Both the position numbers and the translations under genes were made by a program. From JAGNEJ01 sp043757865 (GTDB taxonomy: Bacteria > Verrucomicrobiota > Verrucomicrobiia > Verrucomicrobiales > V1-33): DNA of 17,094 bases. The stretch spans positions 1 through 17,094 of the forward strand of contig JAYVOP010000270.1 of the NCBI GenBank assembly GCA_043757865.1, given 5' to 3'. The notes under the pieces are model-generated. The model was not told the origin of the DNA. It made no database searches and was given only the letters and a program-made list of their open reading frames with translations. This document shows positions 1 to 7,270 of the stretch, one piece after another. The number at the start of each line of letters is the position of its first letter. Position 1 is the stretch's first letter.

Positions 1-307
1 CCCTAACTTCAAATCCTTCCGCACCCCAGTGCTCTTCTTCCTTGGAAAGCTAGATCTTTCGCCAGCCTAAAAACTCCCCCGAAATTCCCGTAGCGCCCCA
101 AAAAACGGGGTAGTAGCATTGGACTCCCCAAGGTATCCTAGGCATTTTGTGTGCCCAGCATGGGCTCAGTCCGAGTGGACTTCAAGTCCCTTGTATGAAA
201 ACCAGAATCTGTCCTCACCCAGCGGTGCATGCTCACTGCGCGCAAGTCAGGGAATGGCTTCATCGTCATGGCTTCTTCTTCACGGATAGACTTTTCAGCA
301 ATCCCTC

Positions 308-347
308 TGAGGTGGACCCCGTTGTTCGGCCAGCATTCGTGTGAAAT
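308..347 (+). repeat. Dispersed ~39-bp repeat, copy 1
   Basis: This stretch starts tgaggtggacccc, continues gttgttcggcc, and ends gtgtgaaatt. It recurs in the same orientation at 4328-4367 with one substitution (a/c after ggcc) and one extra base here (c after gcatt). The sequence outside the match is unrelated in the two places, so it is a short repeat and not a long duplication. The two copies lie outside the AsmA-like unit. The core gttcggc resembles the right-hand arm of an integron attC site, but no matching left arm is visible upstream, so the nature of the repeat is unknown. Confidence 0.75.
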
Positions 348-354
348 TCCCTGT

Positions 355-372
355 GCTGGGCCGCTTCCCAGC
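355..372 (-). terminator. Hairpin after the AsmA-like gene
   Basis: On the minus strand gctggg-aagcgg-cccagc forms a 6-bp GC-rich stem with a 6-nt loop, about 15 nt beyond the stop codon at 387-389. No clear T-tract follows (only acagggaattt), so this is a weak terminator candidate. It could also just stabilise the 3' end of the transcript. Confidence 0.35.
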
Positions 373-386
373 TTGATCCTGGAGCA

Positions 387-3300
387 TTAATCCGCCGCAC
401 TGGCTCTGCGGTCGTGGCTGTGAATGTCGAAATTCCGCGCTCCGTCGGGGCCGGTTAGGTTGAGGTGGAGTTCGCCTTCCAGGCCGTAGAAGCGCAGTTT
501 GCCCGTGCAGTTGGTGTAGGCAAAATCTCGCAGCGTGGTGAGGAGTTTTTCGATGGGTTGGCGTTTGAGGTCGGCCCAGTCGGCGGGGAGGGCTTTGAGG
601 GCATCGTCCAGCGCGGTGATTTTGATTTGGCCGTGGGTGGTAGTGGCGAACTCTCCGGTGGCTTGATAGAGGCTGGTTTTATCCCCTTGGGCGATGATCT
701 TACCACTGACCGGGCCCGTCATTTGGCAGTAGTTAGGCGTGAGCGCGGCGGTGAGCGCGGCCATGTCCAATTGAGTGCCAGTGAGCCAGCCGTCCCAGGA
801 TAAATTGTCGTCCAGATAGAGATTGAACTCGGCTTGCAGTTCCCCATGATAACCGTGCGCCCAGAACTTGGCATAGACGCCATTCTTATCGTAGGTCACT
901 TGCAGGGTGACGTTGTCGATGCGGAGCTGCTTATACCGCAGCCAGTCGGCTTTGAAGACTTGCACGAGGTTGTTATCCTGGTGTTTGAGCGGGAGGTTGA
1001 AGGTAAGGTTGCCCTCGCTAATGGCCACCACGAGTTCCGTGCCTAATAGCGGCTTATAGAGTCCGGGCGGGACGGCCAGTTGGGCGTTAATTTTGCCTTC
1101 TGCCATGCTGGAGTCTGCCCCAAATGGGAGCGGGGGAATGCGCAACAGCGGGGAATCTTTGACGGTGGTGATGAGCTTGCCGTTGAGCGCTTTCAGGTGG
1201 TTCACCCGCCAGCCGGGGTTCGTCTCCACTAAATTTCCACTGGGCAAATCCTCATCGCCTAACGCGGTGATGAGTGAGGCCAGCACGGCGGACAATTTGG
1301 CCAAAGGCTCAGCGGGAGCCTGCGCGCGCAGCTGATCGACATAGTGAAAGAGGCTATCCCCGACATAGATCTTGGGATTCACTAACTCTACCAGTTCGAT
1401 CTCACGGCGCATTAAACCAGCGAGGCTGAAATGGACAAAGTTCGTATCAAAGTCCGCCACCGTGGTGCCCACGCGCGTGCCGGGAACGTAAATATAGGGC
1501 AATTCCAAGCGCTGCGGCTCATCGCACTGGAGCAGGCCATCGAGCGTGAGGGGGATGTTCCGCAGCGTCTTTTGCGCCAGCGGCAGGAGGATTTCTGCGC
1601 CATCTGGGATTAAATGATGCAGATAAATTTTCGTGTTAGAAAACTCCAAATTTCCCACATGCCAATCCAGCGGTTGCGGCCCTAACATGAGTTCGGCAGG
1701 GGCGGCGGGGGTCAGCGGAGGCACGGCCAGATCTGCCGCCGGGAGCGGCGGGGCGTGGTCCGCAGCGGTGGCTCCTAGCCGCACGCGCGAGGCCAGCAGG
1801 CGCACCCGCTCAATGCGATGCTCCCGCCACAGCGCCTGCGGGTCCACGTCCACGCGCACGCTCTGGCCTTCATAGAGCGGAGGCGCGGTGGGCAGGTCCG
1901 GCGTGGCGATGTGGACATCGTTGAATGCTAGCTGCCAGAGGCCCGCCATGGTTTGTAGCTCTAGCTGGGTGGAGAAATCTGGCACCCCCGCGCCTAGCGC
2001 TTGGCCGTGGATCTGGCCATCCATGATTTGCAGATCATCACACTGCCAACCATGCCATGCGGGCACACCGCTGGGCGGCTCCACTGGCACGTTTGGCGGG
2101 GCTGGTGGGGTCAGCGCCTGGACATCCGCCCCGGTCAAATTCACCACGGGCTGCCGCCACTGGAAATGGTGCAGATGCTTGCCCGCCAGCATTTCCCCCC
2201 ACCGCCCGGACACCGTGAGTTCCTCCCACGCCAACAGCGACTGCGCTGCGCCTGGACGTTGCACTTGCACCTCAGAAAGCGTCAACTCCGGCGGCGTGGG
2301 CGAGGTGATTTCCCCGTTTTGGATCGTCAGGTCGGCGGCCTCCGCGCGCAACGTCCCGGCTAAGGCTAACGCTGGCAACCAGCCCTGGAGGCCGAACTCC
2401 GTGAGCCGCTCCGTCGCCAGCCGCACCTCCGTGGGCTCCAGGTGAAACGTCCGCACGTGCCATCCGCCAGCGGGCAAGCCGTGCACGGCGGCGGTCATTT
2501 TCGGCAGACTCAGCAACGGGGTGCCACCTGCCTCACCGATGGAGAAATCCGTCAGGGCCAACTGCATTTCCCCCTGCGTGCTGCCATCCCGCAGGGAGGA
2601 AGTCACGTGCTGGGCGGAGAGCAGCAGGTGGCCGTGGCCGGGCGGCAGCGCAGGCAGCCACGGCAGGTCTTGGAAGGCCACCGCCATGGGGCCTAGCACC
2701 ACGTCCTCTAACACCACGGATTCTACGGGTCGTGCCGTCGGAGCCACCGCCGCCGCAGCGGCCTGTGGTCCGGCTAGACCCAGCGCCCGCCAGAGCGCCT
2801 TGCCCGCCTGGGCGCTCAGCTCGCTGGTCTGGAGATGATGGATCGTCACCTGCTGTGTGGCCGCATCCGCAGAGCATTCTAACGTGATTTCCGTGGCCGC
2901 CGCCCCCGGCGTTTCCGCGTCCGGTTGCAGCTTCAGTTGCCGTAGGGAAATGCGCTGCCGCGCGGCCTGCCAACGGCCCCCGGCCAGCCGCGCGAGCGCT
3001 CCCCCTTGCCAATTTAACACCAGCGCAGCCGTTTCCCCCGTGGGGGTCAGCACTTCCACGGCGGCGTCCTGCACCTGCAGCCCGGTCAGATGGAAGCGCA
3101 TGGGCTCCTTACTGGAGGCCGCCTGCGGAGCAGAGAGATCGTTAATGATGTCCGGCGTGAGGTGCAGCGCGAGCCGCTCCAGAGTCACCTCCCCCAGCTC
3201 CCCGCGCAGCATCCGCAGCGGGCTCACACTCAAGTGCGCCCGCGGCAGCCGCAGCCAGGAAACTTTATCTTTCCCGCTGATGCTCAGCCCTTGGACCTCG

Positions 3301-3512
3301 ATGCCGCCCGCCCGCCATTCCACCTGCTCCACTGTGGCCGGAAAGGCTGGCAGCGCCCGCGCCAGGGCCAGCCGCACCAGGGCCAGCCGCAGCTCCCACA
3401 GCACCCCTAACGTCACCATGCCGAACAGCGCCAAGCCCCCCAGCCAACGCCCCCACCGCCGCCTCCGAGGCGGGGCCGCAGGCGTGGGGGAAGGAGGAGC
3501 GGCGGCATTCAT
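387..3512 (-). CDS. AsmA/YdbH-like large envelope protein
   Basis: This 1041-residue protein starts with a short Pro/Ala-rich cytoplasmic tail, an RRRRWGRW basic cluster and one membrane helix at about residues 22-40. Roughly 1000 residues follow that alternate beta-strand-like hydrophobic/polar stretches, with leu-rich repeats of the type 'L.l..l.v.g..l'. That architecture is typical of the AsmA/TamB clan. The C-terminal 110 residues (GPVSGKIIAQGD, then a helix, then TGKLRFYGLEGELHLNLTG) recall the YdbH C-terminal domain. Known members are anchored in the inner membrane and form hydrophobic grooves that carry phospholipids to the outer membrane; that role is inferred here. The ATG at 3512 has no clear SD and lies 22 nt after the stop of the upstream 103-codon gene, so the two are probably cotranscribed. 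A divergent family member of other function is possible. Confidence 0.65.
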   Translation of the reverse strand: MNAAAPPSPTPAAPPRRRRWGRWLGGLALFGMVTLGVLWELRLALVRLALARALPAFPATVEQVEWRAGGIEVQGLSISGKDKVSWLRLPRAHLSVSPLRMLRGELGEVTLERLALHLTPDIINDLSAPQAASSKEPMRFHLTGLQVQDAAVEVLTPTGETAALVLNWQGGALARLAGGRWQAARQRISLRQLKLQPDAETPGAAATEITLECSADAATQQVTIHHLQTSELSAQAGKALWRALGLAGPQAAAAAVAPTARPVESVVLEDVVLGPMAVAFQDLPWLPALPPGHGHLLLSAQHVTSSLRDGSTQGEMQLALTDFSIGEAGGTPLLSLPKMTAAVHGLPAGGWHVRTFHLEPTEVRLATERLTEFGLQGWLPALALAGTLRAEAADLTIQNGEITSPTPPELTLSEVQVQRPGAAQSLLAWEELTVSGRWGEMLAGKHLHHFQWRQPVVNLTGADVQALTPPAPPNVPVEPPSGVPAWHGWQCDDLQIMDGQIHGQALGAGVPDFSTQLELQTMAGLWQLAFNDVHIATPDLPTAPPLYEGQSVRVDVDPQALWREHRIERVRLLASRVRLGATAADHAPPLPAADLAVPPLTPAAPAELMLGPQPLDWHVGNLEFSNTKIYLHHLIPDGAEILLPLAQKTLRNIPLTLDGLLQCDEPQRLELPYIYVPGTRVGTTVADFDTNFVHFSLAGLMRREIELVELVNPKIYVGDSLFHYVDQLRAQAPAEPLAKLSAVLASLITALGDEDLPSGNLVETNPGWRVNHLKALNGKLITTVKDSPLLRIPPLPFGADSSMAEGKINAQLAVPPGLYKPLLGTELVVAISEGNLTFNLPLKHQDNNLVQVFKADWLRYKQLRIDNVTLQVTYDKNGVYAKFWAHGYHGELQAEFNLYLDDNLSWDGWLTGTQLDMAALTAALTPNYCQMTGPVSGKIIAQGDKTSLYQATGEFATTTHGQIKITALDDALKALPADWADLKRQPIEKLLTTLRDFAYTNCTGKLRFYGLEGELHLNLTGPDGARNFDIHSHDRRASAAD

Positions 3513-3534
3513 AATTCACTGGGAGCGGGGCCGC

Positions 3535-3846
3535 CTAGCCGCCCACCACCATTAATTTCCCCTCCCGCGCATCCAGACAACGATGCTGCAACCCCTTCTG
3601 AGATTGCTTAGAAAGATGCAAGGGCACCCCCCCGATGGTAAATCTTTCGTGCTCCGGCAGCTTCTTGACTAACATCCACGTCAGCGCCACCCAGCATTCC
3701 CCGGCCCGCTCCCCCTCCCCGCAGCGCACAAACTCCAGACTGGGCACCCGCTCCGCATGGGCCGCTGGCTCAGCCGCCCACCACCCGGTGAGCAAGGCAG
3801 AGAACGCATCTGTATATATAACACCACAACGCAGTCGATCCATCAT
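3535..3846 (-). CDS. Small conserved-looking protein of unknown function (103 aa)
   Basis: I do not recognise this family. The case for a real gene is strong: it has a near-perfect SD (aaggagg, 4 nt before the ATG at 3846; a second ATG follows at once) and it ends 22 nt before the AsmA-like gene on the same strand. There is no signal peptide or membrane helix. The middle (EFVRCGEGERAGECWVALTWMLVKKLPEHERFTIGGVPLHLS) reads like an alpha/beta domain, followed by a basic patch (KQSQKGLQHR) and a short strand at the end (GKLMVVGG). Two cysteines (C42 and C50) are not spaced as a metal site. The start overlaps by ATGA the stop of a 60-codon open frame (3843-4025) that I do not consider coding. A cytoplasmic partner or regulator of the downstream envelope protein is only a guess. 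Confidence 0.7.
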   Translation of the reverse strand: MMDRLRCGVIYTDAFSALLTGWWAAEPAAHAERVPSLEFVRCGEGERAGECWVALTWMLVKKLPEHERFTIGGVPLHLSKQSQKGLQHRCLDAREGKLMVVGG

Positions 3847-3850
3847 CTGC

Positions 3851-3857
3851 CCTCCTT
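3851..3857 (-). promoter_or_regulatory. Strong Shine-Dalgarno for the 103-aa gene
   Basis: The minus strand reads aaggagg-gcag-ATG-ATG. This places the SD 4 nt before the first ATG and 7 nt before the second, so either could be used, and the second spacing is the more usual. It stands out because most genes in this window lack an SD, and it is the main proof that the short gene is real. Confidence 0.7.
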
Positions 3858-4053
3858 AGCGAGCATCCCGCCAGGGGTCAATCTGCAACTTTTCCCGCTC
3901 CGCTGTCCGTGGCCGCGGAACGCCACCCCTGGCACAAGTGAAATCAGTTTAACTCCCCCGCCGCATTCCGTTAGAGCCCGCCTGCTGCCGTGTCCCACTC
4001 GAAGGCCATTCCCGTTTAGTTCCATCCACCCATAACCTAATCATGAATCCGCG

Positions 4054-4117
4054 CCCTCGAACCCTCGAACCCTCGAACCCTCGAACCCGCGAACCCGCGA
4101 ACCCGCGAACCCGCGAA
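4054..4117 (+). repeat. 8-bp tandem repeat array (8 units)
   Basis: Four perfect copies of ccctcgaa (4054-4085) are followed by four perfect copies of cccgcgaa (4086-4117). The two unit types differ by one base (t/g), so the array seems to have grown in two bursts. It begins 11 nt after an ATG at 4043. In that frame it encodes a Pro/Arg/Thr/Glu repeat (PRTLEPSNPRTREPANPRTR). The unit length is not a multiple of three, so every gain or loss of a unit would change the reading frame downstream. Confidence 0.9.
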
Positions 4118-4330
4118 GCAACCCCTCCGCTGGTGGCTTTGCCCAGTCCTGCTGATCCTTTACGTCATGTGCGTGCTTGCCCCGTGCTTTTAGCGTGGTG
4201 GCGGTGGGTAGCCAGCCTTCCCGAGGCTATCACCATCTACCGCGTGGACCTCTACACCATGCACAGCCAAGGCCCCTTTGCGGAGGGTATCGATAACGGA
4301 CAAATTAGTTTTAATAACTTTGAAGACTGA
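4118..4330 (+). pseudogene. Possible decayed membrane-protein ORF
   Basis: Two protein-like stretches lie in different frames. One frame reads KQPLRWWLCPVLLILYVMCVLAP and then a TAG near 4195, which looks like a membrane helix. A second frame, the one entered from ATG 4043, reads VASLPEAITIYRVDLYTMHS, continues through GPFAEGIDNGQ, and stops at 4328-4330, directly at the dispersed repeat. Joined by a frameshift they would make a short membrane-anchored protein. No family is recognised and no SD is seen. This could equally be chance. Confidence 0.25.
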
Positions 4331-4367
4331 GGTGGACCCCGTTGTTCGGCCCGCATTGTGTGAAATT
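4328..4367 (+). repeat. Dispersed ~39-bp repeat, copy 2
   Basis: This is the same sequence as at 308-347, in the same orientation, about 4 kb away. It starts with the TGA stop of the preceding open frame and is followed at once by an ATG (4368) that opens a frame with a hydrophobic N-terminus. The stop-repeat-ATG arrangement resembles a gene-cassette junction, but without an attC left arm or an integrase in the window this is only suggestive. Confidence 0.75.
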
Positions 4368-4715
4368 ATGCTATGGTGCTCATGGCTCTGGGTGGTGCTG
4401 GGCGTCGCTAGTTTCATTGGCGCACCCAGGAAAAGGATGCGGATGTCCAATACCTCTACCGGGAATTTCTATACCTTTGCGCAGGCACCGCATTTTGCTC
4501 CTGCGCGGGCTGGCACCCTGGAGGGCGTCTGTCATGTCTCACTGGGGTGCTGCATTCTGGGATGCCAGGACCCTGCTCCTTTCACCTCGAACCGTAAACA
4601 CCACACCAAGAAAACCCCTTGATGTCTAATTAACCTTATCTAATCAATCTTATTATCCTAAGCGCATCTCCGAGCAAGTTTTCTGGCATGAAAACTATAC
4701 TAATAAATAGCCGGG

Positions 4716-4732
4716 GCAGGCGGCTAGCCTGC
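4716..4732 (+). other. GC-rich hairpin gcaggc-ggcta-gcctgc
   Basis: This is a perfect 6-bp stem with a 5-nt loop inside otherwise AT-rich DNA. It is followed by catcagtccgcagggttta, without a T-run, so it does not look like a terminator. It may be a single copy of a REP-like element; searching the genome for more copies would decide. Confidence 0.45.
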
Positions 4733-4755
4733 ATCAGTCCGCAGGGTTTATTACC

Positions 4756-4771
4756 GATCATTTAAATGATC
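4756..4771. promoter_or_regulatory. Perfect 16-bp palindrome, possible operator
   Basis: gatcatttaaatgatc is an exact inverted repeat without a spacer, about 305 bp upstream of the response-regulator start. Exact palindromes of this length in AT-rich DNA are typical of sites for dimeric helix-turn-helix proteins. No regulator that would bind it is identifiable, and its distance from any gene makes the target unclear. Confidence 0.35.
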
Positions 4772-4788
4772 ATAAATCGCTTACCTAT

Positions 4789-4809
4789 ACGTTAGGGGCT
4801 GCCTGACGT
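4789..4809 (+). other. Hairpin acgttagg-ggctg-cctgacgt
   Basis: This is an 8-bp stem with one G-U pair and a 5-nt loop, 17 nt after the 16-bp palindrome. With the hairpin at 4716-4732 it forms a cluster of three self-complementary elements within 95 bp. The function is unknown. Confidence 0.35.
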
Positions 4810-5063
4810 GCGCGCGGCAGGTTGGGTCGGCGGTCACGGCTGCGGTAGATGGGGTGTGCCGGAGCGCCGGAAATACCAGGCGCGCTTCTGGGATAAGGGG
4901 CTCCCAATGGGCTGTGGACGGACGTGGCGCGCACTACCGTAGGCCCGTAAATGATGCTTCGGAGCAGGGAGGGAGCATTCCCGCTGGGCCAGAGCGGTGG
5001 GGTGGGGGAGGCGGAAATTTGTCAACGCAATGTAAAATCTCTGCTGGGCAATGTTTCTGGGCT

Positions 5064-5069
5064 TATACT
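5064..5069 (+). promoter_or_regulatory. Candidate -10 box of the two-component operon
   Basis: tatact matches the -10 consensus at 5 of 6 positions. Only 6 nt separate it from the GTG proposed as the regulator start, so transcription would begin at or next to the start codon, giving a leaderless mRNA. This agrees with the absence of any SD. No good -35 box lies 16-18 nt upstream (ctgctg region). A ttgtca at 5019-5024 is too far away to pair with it. Confidence 0.4.
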
Positions 5070-5075
5070 CGGCCC

Positions 5076-5807
5076 GTGAACCCGCATCCTTCCCGTCCCG
5101 CCACCCTGCCCCGTATCCTCATGATTGATGATGACCGGGAGTTGTCGGACTTGATCTGTGAATATCTCACACCCATGGGCTACTCCATGCAGGCGGCTTA
5201 CACGGGGCCGGCAGGGCTGGAACGCGCCCTGGAGGAGGAATGGCACGCCATCATTCTGGATGTGATGCTGCCGGGGATGGATGGCTTTGCGGTGCTGCGG
5301 GGCATCCGCAAGGTCAGCAATGCGCCAGTGCTGATGCTGACGGGCCGGAGTGATGAGACGGACCGCATCGTGGGCTTGGAGGTGGGCGCGGATGATTATT
5401 TACCCAAGACGTTCTCCATGCGGGAGCTGCTGGCGCGTCTGCGGGCGGTGACGCGGCGGGCCGCTAACGTGCAGCCTGCGGGCGCGGATGCGCGCAGTGT
5501 GGAGATCGTGATCGGGGAGCTGCGGGTGAATGCGGACACGCGCAGTGCGGTGCTGGGGGCCACGCCGTTGGCGCTGCGGCCAGTGGAGTTCGATCTGCTG
5601 CTGGCGTTGGCCCAGGCGAAGGGCCGGGTGCGCACGCGCGACTGGCTCTTAGAAAATATCCATGATCGTGAGTATGAGGTCTTTGACCGCAGTATCGACA
5701 TGCACATTTCCGCGCTGCGGCGGAAGCTGGGAGATGATCCCAAGGCCCCGCGCTACATCCGCACTTACCGCAGTGCGGGCTATATGTTGATTGATCCCGC
5801 GGCGTAA
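5076..5807 (+). CDS. OmpR/CpxR-family response regulator
   Basis: This 243-residue DNA-binding regulator is the partner of the kinase that follows. Its receiver domain (about 12-128) has the acidic pair D18-D19, phospho-acceptor D62 (IILDVMLPGMDG), T89 and conserved K111. The residue after the lysine is threonine (LPKTFS), where nearly all receivers have proline. The C-terminal winged helix (about 142-240) contains FDRSIDMHISALRRKLGD and RTYRSAGYML, very close to CpxR. I chose the GTG at 5076 because it sits a few residues before the first beta strand; the frame is open back to 4854, but that extension is not protein-like, and the only ATG nearby would remove strand 1. It has no SD and possibly leaderless expression. 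The stop is 5 nt before the kinase ATG. The family call is secure; a CpxR role in envelope stress is by similarity only. Confidence 0.9.
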   Translation: MNPHPSRPATLPRILMIDDDRELSDLICEYLTPMGYSMQAAYTGPAGLERALEEEWHAIILDVMLPGMDGFAVLRGIRKVSNAPVLMLTGRSDETDRIVGLEVGADDYLPKTFSMRELLARLRAVTRRAANVQPAGADARSVEIVIGELRVNADTRSAVLGATPLALRPVEFDLLLALAQAKGRVRTRDWLLENIHDREYEVFDRSIDMHISALRRKLGDDPKAPRYIRTYRSAGYMLIDPAA

Positions 5808-5812
5808 ATTTT

Positions 5813-7270
5813 ATGAAACTCCGCCTTCCTTTATCTGCGAAAATCACGGGCCTCTGTGTGCTGAACCTAGCCGTGCTGGTGGTGCTAGCATTGCTGCTGA
5901 TCCAACGTTTCTGGGGCATGAGAATGATGCCCACGCTGCGCTCTGAGCAACTGGACACGGTGGCGGGGGAGCTGCTCCCGGCATTGCAGGCGGACTCTAG
6001 TGAGCACTGGGAGGCGGCCTTGGAGACGGCTTCCCAGCGGTATGGGGTCACTTTATGGCTCTTTGGCGCTGAGGGGGAACGGCTGGCGGGGCCAGATGAA
6101 TTCATGCCGGGGAATGTGCATCAATTCGTGACCGCAGGCAGGGGGCAGCCGCGACGCGGCCCGCCGCGTCCGCCGGAGTTCGAAGGGCGGCCCCCGGACG
6201 AGGAGCCGCCGCCCCAAGAGCACGCGTCCGCCCCCCCAGATGTCTCTGCGGACCGGACGGTGCTCAGTTCTTCCCATGCCTTCTGGGCCTTAGCGCGGGG
6301 GCACCTGGACCACGCGAACTGGCAGGGGAGGGTCTCGCTGGTGGCGCGTTCGGATTCCCCCACTGCGCGGGGATTCTACATCAATGAGCGCCCGCTCTAC
6401 TGGACGTTAGCGGCCATGGTGCTGGCCAGTGCGGTCATCTGGCTGCCCTTCGTGCATTCCCTGACGCGTCTGCTGCGGCGGATGCGGCACACGGCGGAAC
6501 GCCTGGCGCAGGGGGATTTCAGCGCGCGGGCGGAGGAGCAACGCACGGATGAACTGGGCGCGCTGGGCCAGAGTCTGAATCACATGGCGGACCAGATCGG
6601 CTCATTAGTCGAGGGCCAGAAACGACTGCTGGGCGACATTGCGCATGAGCTGTCATCCCCCATCGCGCGGATGCAGGCGACGGTGGGCATCCTGGATGAA
6701 CAAGGGGTGCATGAGCATCAGCACCGCTACATGCAACGTCTGGAAACGGAACTCCAGCACATGGGCAAGCTGGTGCAGGAGCTGCTTTCCTTATCGAAGG
6801 CCAGTTTGCGTCGCTCCGTGGAACTGCGCCCGGTCACGCTGCGTGCCCAAGTGGAACGCGCCATCGAGCGGGAGTGCACCAATGGCGAGACCATCGAGGT
6901 CAATGTCCCAGCCCACCTAGTGGCCCTCAGCGATCCCGAGCTACTCTCCCGCGCCATCGGCAATGTCCTGCGTAATGCCATCCGCTATGCCGGGAAATGT
7001 GGCCCCATCCAAGTCAACGCCACCACGCCGCAAGCGGGGCAGATCCTGATTTCCATCACGGATCAAGGCCCCGGCGTGCCCGCCTCCGCGCTGCCGCATC
7101 TCTTCGATGCCTTCTACCGCCCGGACATCGCTCGCACGCGGGAAACGGGCGGCACGGGCCTGGGCCTAGCCATCGTAAAAACGTGCATCGAGGCCACCCA
7201 CGGCCAAGTCAGCGCGCATCCCCGCGCCAGCGGCGGCTTGGAGATTCGCCTCACGCAGGAGGCCGTGTGA
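5813..7270 (+). CDS. CpxA-like sensor histidine kinase
   Basis: This is a 485-residue membrane kinase that should phosphorylate the regulator encoded just upstream. TM1 is about 12-33 and TM2 about 197-216, with a periplasmic sensor region between. HAMP covers about 217-268. The dimerisation/phospho-acceptor helix has H278 in DIAHELSSPIARMQA. The ATPase domain carries the N box (N384/N388 in GNVLRNAIRY), G1 (DQGPGVP, 417-423), F box (LFDAFYRP) and G2 (GGTGLGLAIVK, 446-456), so all catalytic motifs are present. The sensor region contains a Pro/Arg/Glu-rich disordered segment (about 110-142, RRGPPRPPEFEGRPPDEEPP) that is unlike E. coli CpxA. The start has no SD and lies 5 nt after the regulator stop, so translation is probably coupled. 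The ligand is unknown. Confidence 0.9.
   Translation: MKLRLPLSAKITGLCVLNLAVLVVLALLLIQRFWGMRMMPTLRSEQLDTVAGELLPALQADSSEHWEAALETASQRYGVTLWLFGAEGERLAGPDEFMPGNVHQFVTAGRGQPRRGPPRPPEFEGRPPDEEPPPQEHASAPPDVSADRTVLSSSHAFWALARGHLDHANWQGRVSLVARSDSPTARGFYINERPLYWTLAAMVLASAVIWLPFVHSLTRLLRRMRHTAERLAQGDFSARAEEQRTDELGALGQSLNHMADQIGSLVEGQKRLLGDIAHELSSPIARMQATVGILDEQGVHEHQHRYMQRLETELQHMGKLVQELLSLSKASLRRSVELRPVTLRAQVERAIERECTNGETIEVNVPAHLVALSDPELLSRAIGNVLRNAIRYAGKCGPIQVNATTPQAGQILISITDQGPGVPASALPHLFDAFYRPDIARTRETGGTGLGLAIVKTCIEATHGQVSAHPRASGGLEIRLTQEAV
7257..7262 (+). promoter_or_regulatory. Shine-Dalgarno deciding the HAD gene start
   Basis: aggagg lies inside the last kinase codons, 4 nt before the GTG at 7267. 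It supports that GTG, which overlaps the kinase stop (GTGA), over the longer open frame that extends back to 6997 inside the kinase gene. Confidence 0.65.

Larger units (their letters stand above)
1..386. other. Non-coding stretch at the window start
   Basis: No convincing gene is visible. A 65-codon open frame (147-344, plus strand) has no SD and an unprotein-like composition, and its end is the dispersed repeat described separately. Two small palindromes sit close together: gccca-gca-tgggc at 153-165 and ggactt-c-aagtcc at 177-189. The last part holds a hairpin that may end the minus-strand gene that stops at 387. Whether the left edge carries the tail of another gene cannot be told. Confidence 0.5.
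3847..5075. other. 1.2-kb gene-poor region with repeats and hairpins
   Basis: This stretch lies between the divergent AsmA-like unit and the two-component operon. In order it holds: about 190 bp with only a doubtful 60-codon minus-strand frame; eight 8-bp tandem repeats (4054-4117); a possible eroded ORF (about 4118-4330); copy 2 of the dispersed repeat; an 83-codon plus-strand frame from ATG 4368 that begins with a membrane-like MLWCSWLWVVLGVASF and then loses protein character; an AT-rich part (4620-4800) with hairpins and a palindrome; and 270 GC-rich bases that lead into the regulator promoter. No RNA gene was recognised. Confidence 0.5.

Noticed and set aside
2857..3555. 232-codon plus-strand frame opposite the AsmA-like gene
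   Set aside because: It is antisense to a well-supported gene and rich in Ser/Arg/Ala as expected for a GC-rich shadow frame.
3843..4025. 60-codon minus-strand frame that ends in an ATGA overlap with the 103-aa gene
   Set aside because: The overlap is suggestive, but the composition is not protein-like and no SD is seen; translational coupling to it cannot be supported.
4054..4117. CRISPR array
   Set aside because: The units are 8 bp and directly adjacent without spacers, so this is a simple tandem repeat.
5019..5038. ttgtca ... taaaat as a promoter
   Set aside because: The boxes are only 8 nt apart, too close for a sigma-70 type promoter.
4854..5075. 74-codon N-terminal extension of the response regulator
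   Set aside because: The frame is open but Gly/Arg-rich with no domain character, and the receiver fold starts just after the GTG at 5076.
6997..7266. Long N-terminal extension of the HAD protein inside the kinase gene
   Set aside because: It is the shadow of the kinase in another frame; GTG 7267 has a strong SD and a 4-nt overlap.
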